Shown here in pieces: positions 50,172-58,105 of a stretch of DNA of 64,000 bases. Location of the stretch: positions 15,087,862 through 15,151,861 of the forward strand of contig NC_134675.1 in NCBI RefSeq assembly GCF_030463565.1, written 5' to 3'. The position numbers were made by a program, and so were the translations under genes. The notes under the pieces are model-generated. The model had not been told where the DNA came from. It did not search any database and saw only the letters and a list, made by a program, of their open reading frames with translations. Source of the DNA: Pelecanus crispus. Lineage: Eukaryota > Chordata > Aves > Pelecaniformes > Pelecanidae. The first letter of the stretch is position 1. Every line of letters begins with the position of its first letter.

Positions 50172-52163
50172 ACACTGGTCACAGTATTCGTTGTTCACTT
50201 CCTGTAAATGTGAATCAAAAGTTCCCTGATCAAGGTCGGAAGTAAAATTAGCCCTCTTACTCTGTCTTGGGAACTGCTCACTGGAAACTGGAGCTGCAAT
50301 TTTCCTGGGAGAACCGCCTTTTCTAATAGTTTTTCCTTGCAATTCACGCACCCGTGCCTCTAAGGTTGAGGTGGGTTTTCCATCCCACTTTCTCATGTCC
50401 TCTCCATAATCACGCAGGTAAAACCACAGGGTGCCCCGTGGTGTGTATCCTCTATATCCTCTCTCTTGAGCATAGGGACGTTGACTCCTAATGGCTGAGA
50501 CACTGGTCCGTGCAGGTGGGGAGTAGGACAGATCCTCTCTGAGTTGTTGGAACTCTTGGCATATTTTTTCAGACAGTTTTTCCACAGCCGAGACACAGGC
50601 CCGTAGGGAGGAAGAGAGCTTTTCTTCGTAGTCCCGGAGTTGTCTAGCCACTTCATCCACCGTTGGTGCCTCGTCGTCTTTCCAGGCTAGTATTGCCAAC
50701 GAGTTGGAATACGATGCTGGTGCGCTCCGTACCACCTTCCGCCACATGGATTGTGTGCACCTGACTTCATCTGGGTCTTTGGTTAACCGCTCATCATTCA
50801 GGTCACTGTAAATCACCTCCAGCACGCCTAATTCCCTCAGGTACTGGATACCTTTCTCTACGGTGGTCCATTTGCTTGGGCGGTATAAAACATCCTCCTT
50901 GAAGGGATACCTTTCCTTCACGCTTGACAGAAGTCGCCTCCAGAGGCTGAGCGGTTTTGCCCCTTTTCCAATTGCTTTGTCAATGCCCCCTTCCCTGGAA
51001 AGGGATCCCAGCTGCTTGGCTTCCCTACCCTCTAAATCCAGGCTACTGGCCCCGTTATCCCAGCATCGGAGCAGCCAGGTGATGATGTGCTCGCCTGGAT
51101 GACGACCAAAATCTTTTCGCATATCTCGCAGCTCACTCAGGGATAGGGATCGGGTGGTCACCATCTCATTTATGGGTTCTTCCTCCTCTGGTTCTCGTGA
51201 TGGCCCTGGTTCATCTTCATCCCTTACTAAACGAACTGATTTCCTCGTGTATTTTTTCTTCTGTATAGGGGCAACTGATACCGGCGCAGGTTGGTTCTCT
51301 GGTTTAGCCACAGTGTCTGTCACTGGGGTTTGAGTAGCCGCAGTGCTCATGGCTGTGGCTGGAGTAGCCACAGTGCCTGGGGCAGGGGTTTGAGTAGCTG
51401 CAAGGCCTGTAGTGGGGGTTGGAGTAGCCGCAGGGCCTGTAGTGGGGGTTTGAGTAGCCACAGTGCTTGTTGTTTTGTTATCAGATCCAGAGACCTTCTC
51501 TTTCTTTTGAGGGTACTGATTAGCGTTGACCACGGCTCGATAGGCATGGGCCAGTCCCCAGCATGTTGCAATGATTTGTGTCTCTCTGGAGCTACCAGGG
51601 TGACAACATACTTCTTCCAAATACTTTACTAATTCTTCAGGATTCTGCACTTGTTCAGGGGTGAAGTTCCAAAACACTGGAGGTCCCCACTGCCCTAGGT
51701 ACTTGCGCATACGATCCCACACACCCTGCCACTCATAACTATCCAGCCTTGGGGTAGATCTCTGGATGGTATTTTTAAACTGCTTACTGACCTTTATCAA
51801 AATGGAAACAACATTCCCAAGAAGTATCAATAGAAGTATCTTAACTGCCCAGGGGTGTTCAAGATACAGGAAAGTTGTTGTAATGAAGGAGGAAACATCA
51901 TAGAAGAAAGCAGCAAAGGTGCCATTCTGTATTTCCTCCACAACAAGCCTCTCAGAGTAAGAAGTATAATTGCTAACTCTCTCTATGAGGTAGTACCCGA
52001 AGTACAGTAGTGACTTCTGTATGAAACCCAAATACCAAAGAATGCTCAAGGTCAGGGTTTTGATAAGGAGCCTCCCAAGCAAAAGATCATGAATCACTGC
52101 AGAGCATAGCACACTACACAAACTGACAGCAAGCTTTAACGCGTGCTGCAAAAAAAAGAACAT
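50169..52163 (-). CDS. gag: Inner provirus gag with a hydrophobic, glycosylation-prone N-terminus
   Basis: The frame is open from a TTG at 52197-52199, but the first ATG is at 52161-52163 with A at -3 (ACCATGT), giving 664 residues ending in TAG. Numbered from the TTG, residues 13-35 are a hydrophobic signal-anchor-like segment. About 44-72 is a second hydrophobic segment, and about 117-137 is a third. Two N-glycosylation sequons, NYT (77) and NGT (92), lie in the loop between the second and third. A Thr/Pro/Ala-rich stretch with 10-residue repeats follows (about 245-305), then a basic and acidic linker. A helical capsid-like region spans about 350-560 (SLSELRDMRKDF, WLLRCWDNG). The basic C-terminus lacks a CCHC zinc knuckle. 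Assignment as Gag rests on position, the capsid-like region and linkage to pol. Confidence 0.8.
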   Translation of the reverse strand: MFFFLQHALKLAVSLCSVLCSAVIHDLLLGRLLIKTLTLSILWYLGFIQKSLLYFGYYLIERVSNYTSYSERLVVEEIQNGTFAAFFYDVSSFITTTFLYLEHPWAVKILLLILLGNVVSILIKVSKQFKNTIQRSTPRLDSYEWQGVWDRMRKYLGQWGPPVFWNFTPEQVQNPEELVKYLEEVCCHPGSSRETQIIATCWGLAHAYRAVVNANQYPQKKEKVSGSDNKTTSTVATQTPTTGPAATPTPTTGLAATQTPAPGTVATPATAMSTAATQTPVTDTVAKPENQPAPVSVAPIQKKKYTRKSVRLVRDEDEPGPSREPEEEEPINEMVTTRSLSLSELRDMRKDFGRHPGEHIITWLLRCWDNGASSLDLEGREAKQLGSLSREGGIDKAIGKGAKPLSLWRRLLSSVKERYPFKEDVLYRPSKWTTVEKGIQYLRELGVLEVIYSDLNDERLTKDPDEVRCTQSMWRKVVRSAPASYSNSLAILAWKDDEAPTVDEVARQLRDYEEKLSSSLRACVSAVEKLSEKICQEFQQLREDLSYSPPARTSVSAIRSQRPYAQERGYRGYTPRGTLWFYLRDYGEDMRKWDGKPTSTLEARVRELQGKTIRKGGSPRKIAAPVSSEQFPRQSKRANFTSDLDQGTFDSHLQEVNNEYCDQC
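51301..51480 (-). repeat. Six 30-bp tandem repeats in gag
   Basis: Units start at 51301, 51331, 51361, 51391, 51421 and 51451, with cores such as GAGTAGCCACAGTGCCTG. They encode 10-residue Ala/Thr/Pro-rich repeats without breaking the frame. The outer provirus has only two clear units (54581 and 54611). Confidence 0.8.
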
Positions 52164-52248
52164 GGTGCAGATCAGAAGAACTAATATCGTGACCGGCAAC
52201 TGTTAACAGACTCCTTAATACACTCTGATTAATCTGTTGTTATCTCAA

Positions 52249-52266
52249 GCCCCACGTTGGGCGCCA
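52249..52266 (-). promoter_or_regulatory. Primer binding site, tRNA-Lys(1,2) type
   Basis: The minus strand reads TGGCGCCCAACGTGGGGC, matching the 3' end complement of tRNA-Lys1,2 that primes several class II retroviruses. It lies 8 bases after the 5' LTR end. The same sequence occurs at 55419-55436 in the outer provirus. Confidence 0.85.
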
Positions 52267-52542
52267 AAAAGGACTGTCGTGGTTTAGCCCCAGCCAGCAA
52301 CTAAGCACCACGCAGCCGCTCGCTCACTCCCCCTACCCCGATGGGATGGGGGAGAGAATTGGAGGAGTAAGAGTGAGAAACACTCCTGGGCTGAGATAAG
52401 AACAGTTTAATAATTGAAATAAAGTAAAATAGTAATGCTAATAGTAACAGTATAATAATGATAATAATAATAATGATACACGAAGCAAGTGATGCACAAT
52501 GCAATTGCTCACCACCCGCCGACCGATACCCAGACAGTTCCC

Positions 52543-52560
52543 GAGCAGCGATCGCTGCTC
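52543..52560 (-). promoter_or_regulatory. 18-bp perfect palindrome at the predicted 5' end of the transcript
   Basis: GAGCAGCGATCGCTGCTC is its own reverse complement. It lies about 21-45 bases downstream of the TATA box on the minus strand, so in RNA it would be an R-region hairpin or self-dimerising site. The 3' LTR has it at 46213-46230 and the outer 3' LTR at 38448-38465. Confidence 0.7.
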
Positions 52561-52580
52561 CCTGGCCAACCCCCCCCAGT

Positions 52581-52602
52581 TTATATACTGAGCATGACGT
52601 CA
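52581..52602 (-). promoter_or_regulatory. Family-A LTR core promoter: CRE palindrome and TATA box
   Basis: The minus strand reads TGACGTCA (52595-52602), a consensus CREB/ATF site, followed 7 bases later by TATATAA (52581-52587). The pair is retained in the young copies. In older copies the CRE has lost its CpG (TGACATCA near 12190, TGATGTCA near 38505). Confidence 0.75.
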
Positions 52603-52845
52603 TATGGTATGGAATAGCCCTTTGGTCAGTTTGGATCAACTATTCTGGCTGTGCCCCCTCCCAGTTTCTTGTGCGCCTGGCAGAGCATGGGAAGCTGAAA
52701 AAGTCCTTGACTAGCATAAGCAGTACTCAGCAACAACTACAAACATCAGCCTGTTATCAACATTCTTCTCCTACTAAATCCAAAACACAGCACTATGCCT
52801 GCTGTTAGGAAGAAAATTAACTCTATCCCAGCCGAAACCAGGACA

Positions 52846-52953
52846 GCCATTATCACTTTGGATGGTATCAGGAGTAGGTAGACTTGAGAACCAAGATGAT
52901 AGCCCCCGTACTGTATTTCGTCCATCAGCTTTTTGACACTTAGTTGCCATAAG
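52846..52953 (-). pseudogene. Family-B integrase fragment upstream of the inner provirus
   Basis: About 36 codons on the minus strand ending in TIQSDNG, which contains the second catalytic Asp of integrase. The inner provirus begins immediately after it, and the reading resumes at 45944 with GSHF. Upstream the fragment is joined directly to a stub of family-B LTR at about 52954, so everything between the LTR and this point has been deleted. Confidence 0.8.
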
Positions 52954-53087
52954 CAATTAAGGGGCACCTAACCGACCAGCTCACTACACAAGGCCACGGT
53001 CTGGCAGGAATCCCTGAGGTTGCAAAGCTGTTGAAGAGAGAAAAAAAAAAAAAAAAGGGGCGGGGGGGGGGGGGATGCACCACCACA
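52954..53087 (-). mobile_element. 134-bp stub of family-B 5' LTR
   Basis: Matches the first 134 bp of the family-B 3' LTR (43040-43173), including the A-run and G-run in plus orientation (53041-53074), and ends in CACCACA before the GACAG target duplication. The rest of the 5' LTR is deleted. Confidence 0.88.
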
Positions 53088-53476
53088 GACAGCTGTTTAA
53101 TTTCCTCCATCTCCAAGGCAGCTATACCAAAAGCCCACCGGTACCCTTTTGGGTCCTTGAAATACCCTCTCCTGAGGTAGTCTATGCCAAGGATGCACGG
53201 AGCATCTGGGCCAGTCACAATGGGGTGCTTCTGCCACTCATTCCCGGTTAGGCTCACTTCAGCTTCCAGTACAGTGAGCTGTTGGGATCCCCCTGTCACT
53301 CCAGAAATACAAATGGGTTCTGCCCCTCTGTAGCTTGATGGCATTAGGGTACACTGTGCACCGGTGTCCACTAGAGCCTTATACTCCTCTGGGTCTGACG
53401 TGCCAGGCCATCGAATCCACACAGTCCAGTAAACCCGGTTGTCCCTTTCCTCCACCCTGCTGGAGGCAGGGCCCCT
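53088..53476 (-). pseudogene. Outer provirus protease region
   Basis: Continuation of the outer Gag-Pol frame after the conserved TAG at 53477-53479. It reads as the protease domain with VDTGA and CILGIDYL intact and is by eye about 95% identical to the inner copy. It is cut at 53088 by the family-B insertion, beyond which the RT continues at 42011. Confidence 0.88.
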
Positions 53477-55324
53477 CTAATCCTGGTCATAGTATTCGTT
53501 GTTCACTCCTTGTAAATGTGAATCAAAAGTCCCCTGATTAAGGTTGGAAGTAAAGTTAGCCCTCTTATTCTGTCTGGGGAACTGCTCACTGGAAACTGGA
53601 GCTGCAATTTTCCTGGGAGAACTGCCTTTGTAATAGGTTTTCCTTGCAACTCATGCACCCGTGCCTCTAGGGTCGAGGTAGATTTTCCATCCCACTTCCT
53701 CATGTCCTCTCCGTGGTCACTCAGGTAAAACCACAGGGTGCCCCGTGGTCTGTATCCTCTCCATCCTCTCTCTTGAGCAGGACGTTGACTCCTAATGGCT
53801 GAGACACTGGTCTGTACAGGTGAGGAGTAGGATATATCCTGTTCGAGTTGCTGGACATTCTGGGACAGTTTCTCTACAGCCAAGACACAGGGCCGTAGGG
53901 AGGAAGAGATACTTTCTTCGTATTCCCAGAGTCAGCCAGCCGCTTCATCCACCGTTGGTGCCTCGTCATCTTTCCAGGCCAGTATTGCCAATGAGTTGGC
54001 ATACGATGCTGGTGTGCTCCGTACCACCTTCCGCTACATGGGTCATGTGCACCTGACTTCATCTGGATCTTTGCGTAACTGCTCATTGTTCAAGTCAATA
54101 TAAATCACCTCCAGCACGCCTAATTCCCTCAGGTACTGGATACCCTTCTCTACGGTGGTCCATTTGCCTGGGCGATATATAACATCTTCCTTGAAGGGAT
54201 ACCTTTCCTTCACGCTTGACAGGAGTCGCCTCCAGAGGCTGAGGGTTTGTGCCCCTTTTCCGATTGCTTTGTCAATGCCCCCTTCCCTGGAAAGGGATCC
54301 CAGCTGCTTGGCTTCCTTACCCTCTAAATCCAGGCTACCGGCCCCGTTATCCCAGCATCGGAGCAGCCAGTTAATGATGTGCTCGCCTGGATGACGACTG
54401 AAATCTTTTCGCATATCCCGCAGCTCACTCAGGGATAGTGATCAGGTGGTTACCATCTCATTTGTGGGTTCTTCCTCCTCTGGTTCCCGTGAAGGCCCTG
54501 GTTCATCTTCATCCCTTACTAAATGAGCTGATTTGCTTGTGTATTTTTTCTTGTGTATAGGGGCACCTGATACCGGGGTTGGAGTGGCCACAGTGCCTGC
54601 GGTGGGGGTTGGAGTGGCCGCAGTGCCTGTTGTTTTGTCATCAGATCCAGAGACCTTCTCTTCCCCTTGAGGGTACTGAATAGTGTTGAACAGGGCTCGA
54701 CAGGCATGGGGCAGCCCCCAGCATGTTGCAATGATTTGTTTCTCTCTGGAGTTGCCAGGGTGACAACATAATTTTTCCAAGTACTTTACTAACTCTTCAG
54801 GATTCTGCATTTGTTCAGGGGTGGAGTTCCAAAACACTGGAGGTGCCCACTGCCCTAGGTACTTGCCCATGCTATCCCACACACCCTGCCACTCATAACT
54901 ATCCAGCCTTGGGGCAGATCTCTGGATGATATTCTTAAATTGCTTACTAACCTTCATCAAAACTGAAACAGTATTCCCAAGAAATAGCAATAGAAGTATC
55001 TTAACTGCCCAAGGATGTTCAAGATACTGAAACGTTATTGTAATGAAGGAGGAAACATCATAGAAGAAGGTAGTGAAGGTGCCATTCTGCATTTCCTCCA
55101 TAAAAAACCTCTCAGAGGAAGAGGTATAATTGCTAATTCTCTCCACAAGGTGGTACCCGAGGTACAGCAATGGCTTCAGTACAAACCCCAGATACCAAAG
55201 AATGCTCAAGGTCAGTGTTTTAATAACAAATCTCCCAGGCAAAACATCACTAATCACTGCAGAGCATAGCACACTGCACAAACCAACACCAGTCTTTACC
55301 ATGCACAGGAAAAAAAAGGAATAT
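53477..55324 (-). pseudogene. gag: Outer provirus gag, broken
   Basis: Parallel to the inner gag, but the start codon is ATA (55322-55324) where the inner copy has ATG. There is an in-frame TGA near 54442, and several indels split the frame into pieces (54442-55302, 54043-54414, 53503-53883). The hydrophobic N-terminal region and both sequons (NYT and NGT) are retained despite substitutions around them. The Ala/Thr/Pro repeat is shorter, with two 30-bp units instead of six. Confidence 0.88.
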
Positions 55325-55418
55325 GGTGCAGATCAGATGAACTAATATCGTGACTGGCAACTGTTAACAGATTCCTTAATACACTCTGGTTAATCTGTTA
55401 TTATCTCAAACCCTTTGG

Positions 55419-55436
55419 GCCCCACGTTGGGCGCCA
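55419..55436 (-). promoter_or_regulatory. Primer binding site of outer provirus, tRNA-Lys(1,2) type
   Basis: Same 18 bases as at 52249-52266, 8 bases after the 5' LTR. Its identity in both copies supports Lys priming for the whole family. Confidence 0.85.
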
Positions 55437-55444
55437 AAAAGGAC

Positions 55445-55618
55445 TGTCATGGTTTAGCCCCAGCCAGCAACTAAGCACCACGCAGCTGCTCGCTCACTCC
55501 CCCTACCCCGATGGGATGGGGGAGAGAATCGGAGGAGTAAGAGTGAGAAAACTCCTGGGTTGAGATAAGAACAGTTTAATAAATGAAATAGAGTAAAATA
55601 GTAATGATAATAATAACA

Positions 55619-55655
<37 letters not shown>

Positions 55656-56018
55656 CAAAGCAAGTGATGCACAATGCAATTGCTCACCACCCGCCGACCG
55701 ATACCCAGCCAGTTCCCGAGCAGCGATCGCTGCTCCCCAGCCAACCCCCCCCAGCTTATATACTGAGCATGACATCACATGGTATGGAATAGCCCTTTGG
55801 TCAGTTTGGATCAACTGTCCTGGCTATGCACCCTCCCAGTTTCTTGTGCATCTGGCAGAGCATGGGAAGCTGAAAAGTCCTTGACTAGTGTCAGTACTAC
55901 TTAGCAACAACTAAAACATCAGTGTGTTATCAACATTCTTCTCATTCTAAATGCAAAACACAGCACTATGCCTGCTACTAGGAAGAAAATTAACGCTATT
56001 CCACCCGAAACCAGGACA
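55445..56018 (-). mobile_element. 5' LTR of outer family-A provirus
   Basis: 574 bp, plus strand beginning TGTCATGGTTTAGCCCC and ending CCGAAACCAGGACA. It carries an uninterrupted TAA triplet run near 55620-55653 and a decayed CRE (TGACATCA). It differs from the other proviral LTRs at roughly 7% of positions by eye. The right flank CCCCA has no match at the left end of the provirus. Confidence 0.94.
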
Positions 56019-57119
56019 CCCCACCATTCCTAAAGCACCATGCTCCTCATCTATAATTTTAACTCAAAAATATGAAGTTATATCACCAAGTGTGATGTAA
56101 CTCCATTTGGCACAGTTGTGGAAGTAGAAAAGGCAATTTGCCACTCAGGAAGCTGGGAAGAGCCGTTCTGCACTTAGCACACGACTTAAGACAGCCAAAG
56201 GTTAGCTTAATGCTTCTCAAGCTGAAAGGGCCTTCCAGGGGCTGTTCTGTCTAACAGATTTGCTCTTTCCATGCTCCCTCCCACTACACCACTTCTTAAG
56301 CCTTTACGTGGAAATGGTTTGTCTAGAGATGGTGGTGCTGCCTTTCTGGCATTCCTTTAAAACAGTAGCATCCTGGATGTTTTGAGCAGGTTTTCAGCAA
56401 TAAATACATTTTCTATTTTTTTTTTAATTTTTCAAAATTTCATTTAGAATCAGTGTCAGAATTCCTGCTGCTATTGACAACATTGCAGTCCCAACAGGGA
56501 AACTTTTTTCTGCCCTAGAAATTCCATGGTCTGTGTGCGTTTCTAGTTTTTTTCTGTTCTCTGAAATTATACAGAAAAGTATCTGATCAATAGATCAGAT
56601 CAGTAAAGCAATAGATCAGTATACTACTTTATCATTTTTCATTTAACTTCTTCAGTTAATGGTTTTAATGCTTTCCTTACAATTTTTTCCACTCCTATTT
56701 TTCACTGGAATTTTGTACTTTTGTCCAGGTTTTCAATAACCTGGAAAGCTTTTGTAACTTGTTTAGCAACCTGTTTTTATTCCACTCACGCATTAAACCT
56801 CGTGTTTTGATTATACAATATATCCCTGACATGTTACACACAAACCCAATATTTAGCATTTTAAAAAGAAAAAAAAAACCCAACAATAAAAGAAACAGCA
56901 GCTGTTTCTATGTGATGTCAGAGAACAGGTGTGATACAAATCTCCATACCAGTGCAATCATATTGATCTCCTGATGATACACACGAAGCACATGTGCAAA
57001 CGTTATCGACCCATCTGGCATCTCATTTCCAGGAATACGGCCTGAAAATGCCTCTCTATAATTGAAAACATTATCAGGATAAACACCGTATTGGCCAATT
57101 ATTAAAAAACACAAACAAA
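56019..57119. other. Intergenic between provirus and FST upstream region
   Basis: AT-rich DNA. No gene or repeat recognised. Confidence 0.55.
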
Positions 57120-57640
57120 CTGGGGGGGGGGAGAAAAGATGAGTTTGCCCCCGCAGCACGCCCCCGTATCGCGTGCGGACGGTGCCTCCTCGCTCGGGAG
57201 CAGCCGGGGCAGCCGCTTATGCTCCCTGCGCTGCCGTCGGGACCCCTCCAGGCCACCCGCGCTTGGGTGAGAAGCAGCTCGGCCCCGGCGCTGCCCCCGG
57301 GGGGAGGCGAGCTGCTTCAGGAGGTGTGAGGCGGAGGTGCGACGCCGCATCCGGCCGTGGCCGGAGCCCCGCGGGGCGAGTCGGAGGGGGACCTGGGAGA
57401 GGGGTGCCCGGGAGGGGGCGGCGAGGGCAGCCAGGTTTCCGACCCCCACGCCTCGGCGGGGTCCACGCCGTTTCCTACGCGCCTCGCGACGGGCCGAGCT
57501 GAGCTCTCTGCCCCCGCAGTCGGCAGGGGCTCCTCCGTGTGTGCCTCCCCGCTGAGCCATGCCCTGGGAGGGCAGGGCGCAGGGGAGACCAGTCCCTCGG
57601 GGCACCTTGCACCCAGGATCCGTCCCCTCCGGGAGGAGAG
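57120..57640. other. CpG-rich block upstream of FST
   Basis: A sharp switch from AT-rich to GC-rich DNA with many CpG dinucleotides. Overlapping open frames on both strands (for example 57102-57695 minus, 57173-57502 plus) follow from the composition and show no domains. This is a CpG island candidate about 2 kb upstream of the FST start. Confidence 0.7.
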
Positions 57641-58071
57641 GCAGCTTTTGAAACCGTCCCTTTATTTGCGTTTTGCTATTAATTGTTAATGTCATCTGCC
57701 ATTAGAGGGCACTAAGCAACCCTGCATTAACGCTGCTCCGGCGAGCGAGGAGGGAGAGGGAGGCAGGCAGGCACGCACGCACCCACGCACCAATTTGGGA
57801 AAAGATTAAAAAGGATGTGGAGTCCCTGAGCTTCTGAAGTGCTCAAAATGCCCGGGCGCTGCTCAGAACGATGATCATAATAACAACAAAACAAAACAAA
57901 TGCAGCGAGGTCAATCATTTACCAGTCTGCTTCTTAATGCGTGTGACCGCAGGTGGTACCGAGGGACATTGTGATTCATGCCCACTTTCAAAGCAGGACC
58001 AGGGCCCGGTCTGAGGCACCCAAACAACTGTCTTCTAATATTAGCACGGCTGTATTTCTGGATCTATTATA

Positions 58072-58083
58072 GTCTGTCCAGAC
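58072..58083 (+). promoter_or_regulatory. Palindromic Smad-box pair
   Basis: GTCTGTCCAGAC consists of GTCTG and CAGAC half-sites in inverted orientation, the Smad3/4 binding half-site arrangement. It lies about 1.4 kb upstream of the FST start codon. FST is a known activin/TGF-beta target; use of this particular site is inference. Confidence 0.4.
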
Positions 58084-58105
58084 AGATCCCATTGTAATGG
58101 GATCT
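58084..58105 (+). promoter_or_regulatory. 22-bp inverted repeat (10-bp arms)
   Basis: The arms AGATCCCATT and AATGGGATCT are perfect reverse complements around a 2-base centre (GT). The centre creates a SOX-like CATTGT and ATTGTAAT core. It abuts the Smad-box palindrome. Confidence 0.45.

Larger units (their letters stand above)
45945..52845 (-). mobile_element. Inner family-A endogenous retrovirus, young and apparently intact gag-pol
   Basis: A complete 6901-bp provirus on the minus strand: 5' LTR 52275-52845, tRNA-Lys type PBS 52249-52266, gag 50169-52163, in-frame pol 46983-50168, non-coding 3' region and 3' LTR 45945-46515. It is flanked by GCCAT at 45940-45944 and 52846-52850, a perfect 5-bp target duplication inside the family-B integrase gene. 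The LTRs differ at one position by eye (46233 C versus 52563 T). There is no env. The Pol sequence reads to me as ERV-L/spuma-related (class III), which also fits the absence of env. Confidence 0.95.
52275..52845 (-). mobile_element. 5' LTR of inner family-A provirus (571 bp)
   Basis: Ends as for the 3' LTR. On the minus strand the order is: TGTCCTGG end, CRE, TATA box, the 18-bp palindrome near the predicted start of transcription, the triplet-repeat region, an ATTAAA polyadenylation-like hexamer near 52408, and the CCACGACA end followed by the PBS. Confidence 0.97.
42012..53087 (-). mobile_element. Family-B endogenous retrovirus, deleted, carrying env and split by an inner provirus
   Basis: Minus-strand element inserted in the outer family-A provirus, with target duplication GACAG at 42007-42011 and 53088-53092. 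In element order it has: a 134-bp stub of 5' LTR (52954-53087), an integrase fragment (52846-52953), the inner family-A provirus (45945-52845), the rest of integrase (45496-45944), env (43402-45413) and a full 3' LTR (42012-43173). The remainder of the 5' LTR, gag, protease, RT, RNase H and the N-terminal part of integrase are absent, so it is an internally deleted copy. Confidence 0.88.
38180..56018 (-). mobile_element. Outer family-A endogenous retrovirus, split by nested insertions
   Basis: Two halves of one minus-strand provirus: the 3' half 38180-42011 (3' LTR, pol) and the 5' half 53088-56018 (5' LTR, PBS, gag, protease). They are separated by a family-B provirus. At the break the left half ends ...GGACAG and the right half begins GACAGCTG. 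Undisturbed family-A sequence at the same place in the inner copy is GGACAACTG, so GACAG is the target duplication of the family-B insertion. The coding regions are broken. The outer flanks (ACAGT left, CCCCA right) do not form a target duplication, and the two LTRs differ more than expected (see findings). Confidence 0.85.

Noticed and set aside
38180-56018. Reading the cluster as two tandem family-A proviruses with family B between them
   Set aside because: The GACAG and GCCAT duplications and the exact continuation of family-A sequence across the family-B insertion fit nesting better. The missing outer target duplication keeps a recombinant origin of the outer halves possible.
57102-57695. 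197-codon minus-strand frame upstream of FST
   Set aside because: Arg/Gly/Ala/Pro-rich product typical of CpG-island DNA, with equal-quality frames on the other strand.
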